From Reyranella sp. CPCC 100927 (GTDB lineage: Bacteria; Pseudomonadota; Alphaproteobacteria; Reyranellales; Reyranellaceae), in NCBI RefSeq assembly GCF_007859315.1, contig NZ_VOHA01000011.1, positions 62,001-126,000 of the forward strand: DNA of 64,000 nt, written 5' to 3'. How positions within the stretch are numbered: the stretch's first letter is position 1; each line of letters begins with the position of its first letter. The notes under the pieces were generated by a model, which saw nothing but the letters and a program-made list of their open reading frames with translations, had not been told where the DNA came from and searched no databases. A program made the translations under genes and the position numbers. Of the stretch, positions 40,209-48,351 are shown piece by piece.

Positions 40209-41026
40209 CCGCGGAAGCTGGCATCCATCTCGCGCTCGAAGAGCGCGTAGCCCGACTCCTTGCCGACCGTCAGGAACCGGCGGCCATCGCGCACTTCGAC
40301 GATGGGCAGGATCGGCTTCGGCAAGTAGCTGCCATAGTGCGCCAGCAGGGCCGCAACGGTCGGGATCTCGGCCAGCTTCATCAGGTTGAGCTTGGTCGGA
40401 AACAGCATGGTGCGATGCCCCGCCTCGGCGTCGGCGATCGCCTGCGCCGGCTGGATCCACACCGAATCGACGGACTCGTGGCCGTCGTGCAGGGCCACCT
40501 GGTCCGACGGCGCCGCCGCCACGAAGAAGCGGGTGTCGAAGCGCTTGGGCACGAAGGTGGGCGTGATCCAGTGCGCATACGGCAGCATCGTATCGCAGGC
40601 CAGCACCAGGTTCTCGACACGGGCCATGTCGGCCATCGTCACTTCGCCTTTCACCATTGCCTGGCGATAGCGGTCCTCGATCGGCTTGAGCGCCGCGGCG
40701 GCGATCAGGTCGGCGGCGCCGCGCCGACGGGCCAGCAGGACGCCGGTCTCCTCGAAGGCCTCGCGGATACCGGCCACGCGAAACGCCAACTCGGCATCCG
40801 ATGCGCCATCGATGCCCGTGCACAGGTCACGCAGACGCGGATCACTGTCGGCGGCATCGACCTTGCCGCCCGGGAAGACCAGCGCGCCGGATGCGAAATC
40901 AATCTGGTGATGGCGCACCACCATGAACACCTCGGGCGTCGACGCCGGATCGCCGTCGACGGAAGGCCGCAGCAGCAGCACGGTGGTGGCGGGGACTGGC
41001 GTTACCGGCGGTTTCTTCTCGGACAT
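40205..41026 (-). CDS. NUDIX hydrolase with split Nudix box (NUDT19-like)
   Basis: A 273-residue Nudix hydrolase. The Nudix box starts with FPGGKVDAADSDP and resumes, after about 30 inserted residues, with RVAGIREAFEETGVLL. The REAFEETG helix supplies the metal-binding glutamates. A split box with an insertion is characteristic of the NUDT19-type group, which in mammals hydrolyses CoA and acyl-CoA. A CoA-pyrophosphatase role is therefore a reasonable guess. AGGAACA precedes the ATG. The gene is followed upstream by an enoyl-reductase-like gene on the same strand. Confidence 0.8.
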   Translation of the reverse strand: MSEKKPPVTPVPATTVLLLRPSVDGDPASTPEVFMVVRHHQIDFASGALVFPGGKVDAADSDPRLRDLCTGIDGASDAELAFRVAGIREAFEETGVLLARRRGAADLIAAAALKPIEDRYRQAMVKGEVTMADMARVENLVLACDTMLPYAHWITPTFVPKRFDTRFFVAAAPSDQVALHDGHESVDSVWIQPAQAIADAEAGHRTMLFPTKLNLMKLAEIPTVAALLAHYGSYLPKPILPIVEVRDGRRFLTVGKESGYALFEREMDASFRG

Positions 41027-41054
41027 GTGTTCCTGTGTTCTTCGCTGATCGCGG

Positions 41055-42080
41055 TCATGCGCGGGTCGGATCGTCGGATACCTGCACCAGCAGCTTGCCG
41101 AAGTTGCGGCCCTTGAGCAGGCCGATGAAAGCCTCAGGCGCCTTGTCGAGGCCCTTCACGATGTCTTCGCGGTACTTGATCTTGCCCGCCTTCACCGCGG
41201 CCGGCACGTCCTGCCAGAAGCCCTGCATGTCGGCGAAGTGGTCGCTGACGATGAAGCCCTTGACCAGCGCCCGCTTGACCAGCAGCAGCCGCCAGTCGGG
41301 GCCGGGATTCATCTGCATCTCGTTGTACTGCGAGATCAGACCGCACAGCGGCACGCGCGCGAAGTCGTTGAGCTGCGGCAGCACGGCCGCCTGCACGGCA
41401 CCGCCGACATTCTCGAAATAGACGTCGATGCCCTTGGGACAGGCTTCGCGGATCGCCTTGAACAGATTGGCGCCGGCCGCCTTGTAGTCGACGCAGGCAT
41501 CGAAACCGAGTTCCTTGATCACGTAGTCGCATTTGTCCTGGCCACCGGCGATGCCCACGGCGCGGCAGCCCTGCAGCTTGGCGAGCTGCCCCACCACGGA
41601 GCCGACGGCGCCCGAAGCAGCCGACACCACGACCGTCTCGCCCGCCTTCGGCGCGCCGATCTTCATGAGGCCCCACCACGCGGTCTGCCCCGGCATGCCC
41701 AGCACCGACAGCGCCGTCGAGAGCGGCGCCACCTTCGGATCGAGCTTCATCGACATCGCACCCGTCGACACGGCATGGCTTTGCCAGCCCGAATACTCGA
41801 CGACGAAATCACCTTCCTTGAACTTCGGATTGCGCGACGTCACCACTTGGCCAACCGTACCGCCGACCATCGCATCGCCGAGATTGAGGTTGGCGGCGTA
41901 GCCCTTGGCCTCGCTCATGCGGCCGCGCATGTAGGGATCCAGCGACAGCCAGATGGTGCGCGACAGGTATTCGCCGTCCTTGGGTTCCGGCAGCGGCGCG
42001 TCGACGACATCGAAGTTCGCCGGTGTCGGCTCGCCCTGAGGACGCGACTTCAACAGCACGCGGCGGTTCGTCTCGGCCAT
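41055..42080 (-). CDS. Zinc-independent MDR-family NADP oxidoreductase (CurA/PTGR type)
   Basis: A 341-residue medium-chain dehydrogenase/reductase of the prostaglandin-reductase/leukotriene B4 dehydrogenase group, which reduces C=C bonds of enones with NADPH. The N-terminus RRVLLKSRPQGEPTPANFDV and DPYMRGRMSEAKGYA are typical, as is the Rossmann motif VVSAASGAVGSVVGQLAKL near residue 155. Zinc ligands are absent. GGGAGGGGA precedes the ATG. It lies 28 nt upstream of the Nudix gene and may share its transcript. Confidence 0.9.
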   Translation of the reverse strand: MAETNRRVLLKSRPQGEPTPANFDVVDAPLPEPKDGEYLSRTIWLSLDPYMRGRMSEAKGYAANLNLGDAMVGGTVGQVVTSRNPKFKEGDFVVEYSGWQSHAVSTGAMSMKLDPKVAPLSTALSVLGMPGQTAWWGLMKIGAPKAGETVVVSAASGAVGSVVGQLAKLQGCRAVGIAGGQDKCDYVIKELGFDACVDYKAAGANLFKAIREACPKGIDVYFENVGGAVQAAVLPQLNDFARVPLCGLISQYNEMQMNPGPDWRLLLVKRALVKGFIVSDHFADMQGFWQDVPAAVKAGKIKYREDIVKGLDKAPEAFIGLLKGRNFGKLLVQVSDDPTRA

Positions 42081-42230
42081 TGGGAATCCCCTCCCTTTGA
42101 ATTATGCCGGGCACCGTAGTCGCATCACCGCGGGGGCGCCAGCGTATGGATTTGCTGGGCGAAACCATGGGAACGACGCCTGACGTCCGACGTTGGCGTC
42201 ACAGCCAGCCATTGTGACGGCGTGCGATTG

Positions 42231-42320
42231 ATGGGCCCGCTGCAATTCGTTTTCCTGGGACTTGCCACTGCGCTCGGCCTGGTCGTCCTGGGCGTGCTGC
42301 TGTCCATCGTCATTGCCTAG
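42231..42320 (+). CDS. Possible 29-residue single-helix microprotein
   Basis: A short ORF encoding MGPLQFVFLGLATALGL and a further hydrophobic run to SIVIA. The whole peptide is one transmembrane helix. An in-frame GTG lies three codons upstream. No convincing ribosome site is visible and the ORF is too short for codon statistics. The rest of the 42081-42346 gap shows nothing else. Confidence 0.25.
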   Translation: MGPLQFVFLGLATALGLVVLGVLLSIVIA

Positions 42321-42346
42321 ATGCCAACGGTCAGGCGGAGTGAAAG

Positions 42347-42781
42347 ATGAGTCTCGTCGATCCGCAAGCTTTCTGGAAGCTGCTCGCCGGCATGCCGGTG
42401 TGCATGCTGGTGACACGCGACGGCCTCTCGTTGCGCTCGCGCCCGATGGCACCCAACATCGATCCGGCTCAAGAAGAGATTCGGTTTCTGACCCGACGCT
42501 CCTCGCACAAGGCGGACGAGATCGACGATATCGGCGAGGTCAATCTCGCCTTTCTCGCCACCGACCGGGAGGACTACGTGTCGGTCTCAGGGACAGCGAC
42601 GCTGACCCAGGACCGCGACCTGATTCGAGCGATCTGGACGTCGAACGACGACACCTGGTTTCCGGAGGGTCCCGACGGTCCTGACATGGCGGCGATCCGC
42701 GTGCGCCCGTCCCAGGCCGAATACTGGGACGCCAAGGGCGGTGACCGGCGCTATGCGTGGCTGAGTTTCCATCACACATGA
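42347..42781 (+). CDS. Pyridoxamine 5'-phosphate oxidase-like (general stress protein 26 type)
   Basis: A 144-residue flavin-binding split-barrel protein. DPQAFWKLLAGMPVCMLVTR, LRSRPMAPNIDP and EIRFLTRRSSHKADEI are typical of the stress-protein 26/PNPOx-like group. VSVSGTATLTQDRDLIRAIW completes the barrel. Such proteins bind FMN or F420-type cofactors. The ATG has GGAG 7 nt upstream. A strong hairpin follows the stop. Confidence 0.82.
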   Translation: MSLVDPQAFWKLLAGMPVCMLVTRDGLSLRSRPMAPNIDPAQEEIRFLTRRSSHKADEIDDIGEVNLAFLATDREDYVSVSGTATLTQDRDLIRAIWTSNDDTWFPEGPDGPDMAAIRVRPSQAEYWDAKGGDRRYAWLSFHHT

Positions 42782-42785
42782 CAAA

Positions 42786-42807
42786 GCCCGCCGGTCTCCC
42801 GGCGGGC
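42786..42807. terminator. Terminator hairpin between convergent genes
   Basis: GCCCGCCGG-TCTC-CCGGCGGGC, a 9-bp perfect GC stem, starts 5 nt after the stop of the PNPOx-like gene. The facing small membrane-protein gene ends at 42864, so it may serve both. Confidence 0.65.
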
Positions 42808-42863
42808 CCATTCCTCTCGACCGTGCGTCGCGCGCGGAGCGCGCTGGTCTCACGTGTTCGGCG

Positions 42864-43037
42864 TCAGAAGCCGGCCATCATGCGCGGCACGGCGAAAGTA
42901 AACGCCGATGCCAACAACACGCCGAGCATCAGTGCGATGAACACATAGGCGACGACTTCCCACCATGCCGCATGGTCGCTGGCATGGTGATGCACGTGGT
43001 CAGCGATGAAACGATGGAAGCGATCGACCGTGGCCAT
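42864..43037 (-). CDS. Small single-span membrane protein with His-rich N-terminus
   Basis: A 57-residue protein. The first half holds a His cluster (FIADHVHHHASDHAAWW), and the second is one transmembrane helix (VAYVFIALMLGVLLASAFTF). Its layout recalls small subunits of aa3-type cytochrome oxidase, but the sequence match is not good enough to assign. TGGAGG 6 nt upstream strongly supports the ATG at 43037. Confidence 0.6.
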   Translation of the reverse strand: MATVDRFHRFIADHVHHHASDHAAWWEVVAYVFIALMLGVLLASAFTFAVPRMMAGF

Positions 43038-43198
43038 GTTTGCCTCCAGCTGCAGGTAATGCCTTAACGGCATCGGCAGGTGTCAGTTGCCTCGGTGTCT
43101 AATGATGTAAGCCTTCCCGGCGCGCCGCTCAAGTACGGGAACCGCATGGCTGCAACGCTCGTTATCGGGGTGAGTGATTGGTCAGGAGGCCGCCGGAA

Positions 43199-43642
43199 AT
43201 GCGCAGCAAGCTGCTGCATGAAGATGATGGCCAGCGGACATACGCCATCGTCCTGGAAAGCGGCGAGGAAGCACTTGAATCGCTGCGGAAATTCGTCGCG
43301 ACCGAGGACATCGGCGCGGCGCAGTTTTCGGCGATCGGTGCACTGAGCGCGGCCGTGCTGAACTATTTTGACTGGGAGCGCAAAAAGTATCTTCCCATCC
43401 CGGTAGACGAGCAGGTCGAAGTTGCCTCGCTCACGGGCGATGTCGCGCTCTCCCCCGACGGCAAGCCGGCCCTGCACATCCATGCCGTGCTCGGCCGCCG
43501 CGACGGCACGGCGCTGGCCGGCCATCTCACCCAGGCGCAGGTACGCCCCACGCTGGAAGTGGTGCTCACCGAATCGCCGGTGCATCTGCGCAAGCGCTTC
43601 GATCCTGCGAGCGGCCTGGCCCTGATCCGACCAGACCTTTGA
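43199..43642 (+). CDS. PPC/DUF296 domain protein
   Basis: A 147-residue protein that is one PPC (plant and prokaryote conserved, DUF296) domain. The metal-site motif HIHAVLGRRDGTALAGHL near residue 97 is diagnostic. Bacterial members are trimers of unclear role; some bind DNA or zinc. AGGAGG lies 9 nt upstream of the ATG at 43199, which sets this start over an earlier Met. Confidence 0.85.
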   Translation: MRSKLLHEDDGQRTYAIVLESGEEALESLRKFVATEDIGAAQFSAIGALSAAVLNYFDWERKKYLPIPVDEQVEVASLTGDVALSPDGKPALHIHAVLGRRDGTALAGHLTQAQVRPTLEVVLTESPVHLRKRFDPASGLALIRPDL

Positions 43643-43735
43643 CCCGGCTCTAGCGATACCACGGCTTCGCGCACCGAAACGCCGATGGCATGCGTGGCTC
43701 GACTTGCATCACCGCGCCTCGCATCATCCGCCGTG

Positions 43736-44461
43736 ATGACTCCATCAATACCTCGCACTTTCGTCTGCCTGTCGGGCGCCTGGATGGGCGGCTGGTCGTG
43801 GACCTTCGTGGCCGACAGGCTGCGTGCGGCCGGACACATCGTCTTCACGCCGACCTTCCGCGGCCTGGCTGAACGGGCCCACGAGCTGTCGGCCGAGACC
43901 AGCAACGAGAGCTGCGTCGACGACGCCATCGCCTGCCTCGCCGACAACGACCTGCGGGACGTCGTGCTGGTCGGCCACTCCTTCGGCAGCCTGATCGCGG
44001 GGCTGGTGGTCGATCGTGCGCCAGGATACGCATCGCATCTCGTGATCATTGACGGCGGTATCCCGCGCGACGGCCAGTCGATCTTCGGTCGCATCCCGCA
44101 GCACATCGCCGACAAGCGTCAGAGGCTCGCGACCGAGATCAACGGCGTCAAGGTCCTGCCGTTCGCACCCGTGACCAGCCTGATCATCGACGACAGCGAC
44201 CTGGCGCAGTGGACCCACCGGCAGCTGACGCCGCATCCCCTGCGCTGCTATGTCGATCCCATCCGCCTGCACAACCCGCCGGGCAACGGCGTACCGATGA
44301 CCTACATCGCCTGCGTCAAGCCCCGCTATCCGGTGTCCGCCGGCAATCACGAACGCGTTCAGGCGATGCCCGATGTGCGCTTCCGCCCCATCGAAGCCGG
44401 CCACAACTGCATCATCTCGGCGCCCGACCTGGTCGCCGCCGAACTGCTGGCGGTGCCGTAG
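43736..44461 (+). CDS. Alpha/beta hydrolase (plant methylesterase-like)
   Basis: A 241-residue hydrolase. The nucleophile elbow is LVGHSFGSLIAG near residue 80, and the C-terminal His is in EAGHNCIISAPD near residue 222. The opening TFVCLSGAWMGGWSW matches the group of small esterases related to hydroxynitrile lyases and salicylate methylesterases. The ATG at 43736 is the best start; one 17 codons earlier has no support. Substrate is unknown. Confidence 0.78.
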   Translation: MTPSIPRTFVCLSGAWMGGWSWTFVADRLRAAGHIVFTPTFRGLAERAHELSAETSNESCVDDAIACLADNDLRDVVLVGHSFGSLIAGLVVDRAPGYASHLVIIDGGIPRDGQSIFGRIPQHIADKRQRLATEINGVKVLPFAPVTSLIIDDSDLAQWTHRQLTPHPLRCYVDPIRLHNPPGNGVPMTYIACVKPRYPVSAGNHERVQAMPDVRFRPIEAGHNCIISAPDLVAAELLAVP

Positions 44462-44464
44462 CGC

Positions 44465-44566
44465 TTGGACCGCGGGCGTCCACGCCCGCATCGCCCGAAG
44501 CGCACGCGCAGGGCGACGGCCATTCGGCGTTGCACGCCGATGCGCGCGTGGACGCGCGCAGTCCAA
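44465..44566. repeat. GGACCGC-type palindromic repeat, copy 1
   Basis: Arms TTGGACCGCGGGCGTCCACG and, inverted, CGTGGACGCGCGCAGTCCAA pair over about 29 nt with few mismatches. Related copies occur at 59672-59776 and 62821-62898. It occupies the gap between two codirectional genes. Confidence 0.7.
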
Positions 44567-44614
44567 AAAGACGAACACTTGCTTCCGATGTCACCGCTTC
44601 GCTACGGTCGTTCC

Positions 44615-45127
44615 ATGACAACGCTGCCCTACCCCCTCGTCGACCTCGACCTCACCGCACCGCTCGATCGCCATCACGCCACCGTGCTGCCGGAATGGAT
44701 CGACTGGAACGGCCACATGAATGTCGGCTTCTACGTCGTGGCCTTCGACAAGGCGACCGACACGTTCTGCACGCAGCTCGGCGTCGGCTGGGAGTACACG
44801 CGCGACAAGGTCGGCATGACGTTCGTGCTCGAGGCGCATGTCACCTACGATCGCGAGGTGCGCGAGGGCGACCCGCTGCGCATCACCACGCAGGTCCTCG
44901 ACTACGACAGCAAGCGCGTGCACTACTTCCACACCATGCATCATGGCAGCGAAGGCTGGGTATCGGCCACCAACGAGCTGATCCTGATGAACATCGACTT
45001 CCAGACGCGGCGCTCGGCACCGTGGCCGGCCGAGACCTATCGCCGACTGGAACAGATGGCCGCGGCGCATGCCAAGCTGTCCAAACCGGAGAAGGCCGGT
45101 CGCGTCATTGCAATCCGGCGGCGCTGA
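44615..45127 (+). CDS. Hotdog-fold acyl-CoA thioesterase
   Basis: A 170-residue thioesterase of the 4-hydroxybenzoyl-CoA/FadM group. VLPEWIDWNGHMNVGFYVVA near residue 30 has the catalytic Asp equivalent and the usual NGHMN loop. The ERxVREGDPLRI-like segment and YFHTMHH follow. It hydrolyses a CoA thioester. A close group acts in carnitine/betaine catabolism, but no such genes adjoin. ATG at 44615 is chosen; one at 44588 is also possible. Confidence 0.8.
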   Translation: MTTLPYPLVDLDLTAPLDRHHATVLPEWIDWNGHMNVGFYVVAFDKATDTFCTQLGVGWEYTRDKVGMTFVLEAHVTYDREVREGDPLRITTQVLDYDSKRVHYFHTMHHGSEGWVSATNELILMNIDFQTRRSAPWPAETYRRLEQMAAAHAKLSKPEKAGRVIAIRRR

Positions 45128-45155
45128 GATACCCGCGCTGCCGACCCGGCGCTGT

Positions 45156-45635
45156 TCAGCTTCCCGCCAGGGCCTGCAAGGCCGCGCCGCGAATCCGGTA
45201 GGGTAGCCACGTCTCGATATGGGTGCAGCCGATTGCCTCGTAGAAGCGGCGCGCCGGATTCCAGTGCAGCACGTTGAGATCGATGCGGCCGTAGCCCTTG
45301 TCGCGGCACTCGCGCGCCAAGGCCGCCATCAGCGCCCGGCCGACACCGGCCTGGCGCACATCCTGCTCAACCCAGATGTCCTCGACGAAGAGGCCGCGAC
45401 CGGCTTCCCAGACCGAGTAGTTGAACGTGTAGAGCGCGAAGCCCACCGGCTTGCCACCAAGCTCGGCTATCATGGTGGCAAACTTCGCGTCCGGGCCGAA
45501 ACCGTCGCGGGCCAGTACCTCCGGCGTCGCCTTCACGGCGTCGGGTTCACCCTCGAACGTGGCGAGCGCAACGCAGAAGCGGTGAATGGTGGCGGCGTCG
45601 GCGAGTGTCGCCGGACGGACAGTGACCTGGGACAT
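45156..45635 (-). CDS. GNAT-family N-acetyltransferase
   Basis: A 159-residue GNAT acetyltransferase. The acetyl-CoA-binding loop VRQAGVGRALMAALA near residue 97 follows the strand VEDIWVEQ; the later INVLHWNPARRFYEAIG-type motif (here LNVLHWNPARRFYEAIGC) is typical of diamine acetyltransferase-like members. It may acetylate a polyamine or amino compound. The ATG is 7 nt behind the upstream SDR stop, so it is last in the five-gene operon. Confidence 0.88.
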   Translation of the reverse strand: MSQVTVRPATLADAATIHRFCVALATFEGEPDAVKATPEVLARDGFGPDAKFATMIAELGGKPVGFALYTFNYSVWEAGRGLFVEDIWVEQDVRQAGVGRALMAALARECRDKGYGRIDLNVLHWNPARRFYEAIGCTHIETWLPYRIRGAALQALAGS

Positions 45636-45642
45636 GGTTGGC

Positions 45643-46401
45643 TCAAAACGCGAGATAGCCGCCGTCGACCGGCAGCACGACGCCGGTAATATAGCTGGCG
45701 GCGTCGGAGCACAGGAAGACGACAGGCCCGGCCAGTTCGTCCGGGGCGCCGCACCGGCGCAGCGGCACGTGCGTGAGGTACTGGCGCAGGCGCTCGGGAT
45801 CGGCACGGGTCTGCGTCGTCATCTCCGTTTCGATGATGCCGGGCGCGATGGCGTTGACACGCACGCCATGCGGCGCCAGCTCGTTGGCCAGCGCCCGCGT
45901 GAACTGCGCGATCGCCCCTTTGGACGCTGAATAGGCCGCCGAGTTGGGCGGTCCGACGAAGGACTGGATCGAGGCGACATTCACCACGCTGCCTTTCGTG
46001 GCCTTGATCTGCTCGACGAAAGCCGTGGTGACGTTGAAGGTGCCGTCGAGATTCACGTCGAACGTGGCACGCCATTTGTCGCGCGCATCGGCATCCGACA
46101 GGCCGCCGCGCAGCAGGATGCCGGCATTGTTGACCAGGATCGATGCCTTGCCATGCCTGGCTTCGACGTTGCGCGCGAGCTGCAGGCAGGCCGCGGCGTC
46201 GCGCACATCGAGTGTCACGGCGTGCGCCGCACCGCCGGCGCTCTGGATCGCCGCCGCGCTCTCTTGCGCCAGGGCGCCATCGACATCCGTCACGATCACG
46301 ACGGCGCCCGCCTTGGCCAGCCCGAGCGCGATCGCGGCACCATTGCCGCGGCCGGCGCCTGTGACGATCGCGACGCGGCCGCTCAGAAGATTATCCGTCA
46401 C
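45643..46401 (-). CDS. Short-chain dehydrogenase/reductase (SDR)
   Basis: A 252-residue classical SDR. Cofactor motif TGAGRGNGAAIALGLA at residues 14-29, NNAG motif in ILVNNAGILL, catalytic Ser in NVASIQSF and Tyr/Lys in YSASKGAIA. The strand-2 end VIVTDVD favours NAD. The start is GTG at 46401 with GAGG upstream. It sits between the DUF2783 and GNAT genes in the catabolic operon. Confidence 0.9.
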   Translation of the reverse strand: MTDNLLSGRVAIVTGAGRGNGAAIALGLAKAGAVVIVTDVDGALAQESAAAIQSAGGAAHAVTLDVRDAAACLQLARNVEARHGKASILVNNAGILLRGGLSDADARDKWRATFDVNLDGTFNVTTAFVEQIKATKGSVVNVASIQSFVGPPNSAAYSASKGAIAQFTRALANELAPHGVRVNAIAPGIIETEMTTQTRADPERLRQYLTHVPLRRCGAPDELAGPVVFLCSDAASYITGVVLPVDGGYLAF

Positions 46402-46418
46402 GCTCCACCTCTCTCGTA

Positions 46419-46441
46419 TCCTTCCCCCGGAGGGGGAAGGA
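46419..46441. terminator. Hairpin inside the catabolic operon
   Basis: TCCTTCCCCC-GGA-GGGGGAAGGA is a perfect 10-bp stem between the DUF2783 and SDR genes. It could attenuate transcription or protect mRNA ends, or be a CCCCC-type repeat. Confidence 0.4.
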
Positions 46442-46450
46442 CTTCAACGC

Positions 46451-46648
46451 TCAGGGCGCCAGGCCGGCCCGCGCCGCGTCGATCGCTTCGCGGATGGCGG
46501 CTTCGTCGCCGACCTGATTGGCCAGCAGCAGGATCAGGCGGGCGTCGAAGGCGCGGGATTGCGCCTCGTCGAGACCTTTGTGGGCGTCCACGAGCAGGTT
46601 GTACACGTCATCCGGCCGCGCCAGGTTGAGGTCACGCCGCAACGCCAT
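46451..46648 (-). CDS. DUF2783 small protein
   Basis: A 65-residue acidic helical protein (LNLARPDDVYNLLVDAHKGL, LILLLANQVGDEAAIREAI). The sequence fits DUF2783, a small family typically found beside FAD-dependent aromatic hydroxylases, as here 10 nt downstream of one. GAAGGAGGG 3 nt upstream gives a very strong ribosome site. It may help fold or regulate the hydroxylase; this is inference. Confidence 0.75.
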   Translation of the reverse strand: MALRRDLNLARPDDVYNLLVDAHKGLDEAQSRAFDARLILLLANQVGDEAAIREAIDAARAGLAP

Positions 46649-46658
46649 GGTCCCTCCT

Positions 46659-48317
46659 TCAGCAGCCCGTGGCCCGGCGCACGCCGTCGGCCAGCGCGGC
46701 CAGATCCAGCGCGCGCCATCGGCCGGCGATGACCTGATCGGGCCGCACCAGATAGGTCGTGCCTGGCCGCGCATCGCAGCGCCGCGCCAGCAGGCCTTGG
46801 GTATCGTGCAGCGCGGTCCAGCCCGCAGGCGACGCTCCAGGGTCCGACACGATGGCCAGGCGCTCGACATCGATCGGCCCGGCCAGACGTGCCGCGGCAT
46901 CCGCCGGCAGCGTCTGTGGCGCATCGGTGAACGTCACGACAGCAAATCGCCCCGCGACCCGTTCTGTGGTCCAGGTGCTGCTGCCGTTGGCCAGCGGCGC
47001 ATCCGGCAGCACATCGCCGGGAACCGGAGCCTGCGACCAGTCACCGTCGTCGTTGGTCGCGTGCAAAGGCGAATCGGCACACCGGGTCGGTCGCGTCAGG
47101 CGGCCGCTGTTGACCATGGCGCGTGCGAAGGGAAAGGCGCGGGCCAGATCCAGGACGGCATCGCGCAACACATGGCTGGCAGTAAACTTGGGTGTGATGA
47201 AATCAGTGCTGCGGGTCGATTGGCGGATGTTCTCCCGCGCCGCCTGCACGCGCTCGTGGTTGTAGCTCTCCAGCAGCGCTGCCGGCGCGTCGCCCTTGAC
47301 GACGAGCGCCAGCTTCCAGCCGAGATTGTCGGCGTCCTGCACGCCGGAATTGCCGCCGCGCGCGCCGAACGGCGAGACCACGTGCGCGGCATCACCGGCG
47401 AAGATCACCCGGCCGTGCACGAAGCGCGACAGCATGCGGCAGGTGAACTTGTAGATGCTGGTCCACTCGTGCTCCCAGCGTGCCTCGGGTCCGAACATCA
47501 TGCGCAGGCGCCGGTCGATGTTCTCGATCTTGCGCTCCTTGTCGGCGTCGGCCTCGCGGCCGAGCTGAAAGTCGATGCGCAGCACGTCGTCGGCCTGGCG
47601 ATGCAGCAATACCGAGTTGTCGGGATGGAACGGCGGGTAGAACCAGTATTTGCGGATGTTGGGCAGCGCCGTCTTCATGTGGATGTCGGCGATCAGGAAC
47701 TGATCGTCGAAGACTTCGCCTTCGTAGGGCAGCTTCAGCAGGCCGCGCACCGCGCTGCGCACGCCATCGCAGGCCACCAACCACTGCGCACGCAACATGT
47801 AGCGCCCGTCGGGTGTGTCGACATCGACGGCGACATGGTCGTTGGCCGGCCGCACGTCTGCCACCTTGTTGCGAAACCGCAGGTCGACGCCCGGGACCTC
47901 GCGGCAGCGCTCGATCAGGAACTGCTCGCAATAGTATTGCTGCAGGTTGATGAAGGCCGGGAACCGCTGGCCCGGCTCCGGCTGCATGTTGAAGCGATAG
48001 ACCTGCTGTTCGCCGACATAGAGCTCGCCAGTGTCCCAGGTGACGCCCTTGGCCACCATGCGGTCGGCGACGCCCAGGCGATGCCAGACCTCCAGCGTGC
48101 GCTGGGCCTGGCAGATCGAGCGGCTGCCGATGCTGACCGTGTCGTCCTCGTCGAGCACGGTGACCGGCACGCCCTTCAGCGCCAGGTCGAGCGCGAGCGT
48201 GAGGCCGACCAGCCCGGCGCCGACGATCACCACTGGATAGGTCGGCGCAGCACAGGCGCCGACCGTGAGTTCGGGCGGCGGTGTGTAGTCATACTTGGGA
48301 TAGACGTAGCTGCCCAT
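46659..48317 (-). CDS. FAD-dependent aromatic hydroxylase (MhpA type)
   Basis: A 552-residue class A flavoprotein monooxygenase. The FAD motif VVIVGAGLVGLTLALDLAL is near residue 29; the GD motif is in VIFAGDAAHVVSPFGARGGN near residue 315. A C-terminal thioredoxin-like tail of about 150 residues matches the 3-(3-hydroxyphenyl)propionate hydroxylase/phenol hydroxylase form. It likely hydroxylates a phenolic substrate using NAD(P)H. GGAAGG precedes the ATG. It lies second in a five-gene operon with an MBL-fold hydrolase, DUF2783, SDR and GNAT genes. Confidence 0.88.
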   Translation of the reverse strand: MGSYVYPKYDYTPPPELTVGACAAPTYPVVIVGAGLVGLTLALDLALKGVPVTVLDEDDTVSIGSRSICQAQRTLEVWHRLGVADRMVAKGVTWDTGELYVGEQQVYRFNMQPEPGQRFPAFINLQQYYCEQFLIERCREVPGVDLRFRNKVADVRPANDHVAVDVDTPDGRYMLRAQWLVACDGVRSAVRGLLKLPYEGEVFDDQFLIADIHMKTALPNIRKYWFYPPFHPDNSVLLHRQADDVLRIDFQLGREADADKERKIENIDRRLRMMFGPEARWEHEWTSIYKFTCRMLSRFVHGRVIFAGDAAHVVSPFGARGGNSGVQDADNLGWKLALVVKGDAPAALLESYNHERVQAARENIRQSTRSTDFITPKFTASHVLRDAVLDLARAFPFARAMVNSGRLTRPTRCADSPLHATNDDGDWSQAPVPGDVLPDAPLANGSSTWTTERVAGRFAVVTFTDAPQTLPADAAARLAGPIDVERLAIVSDPGASPAGWTALHDTQGLLARRCDARPGTTYLVRPDQVIAGRWRALDLAALADGVRRATGC

Positions 48318-48351
48318 CGGCGCAGCCTTCCCGGTTGGCCAAAGCGCGATG

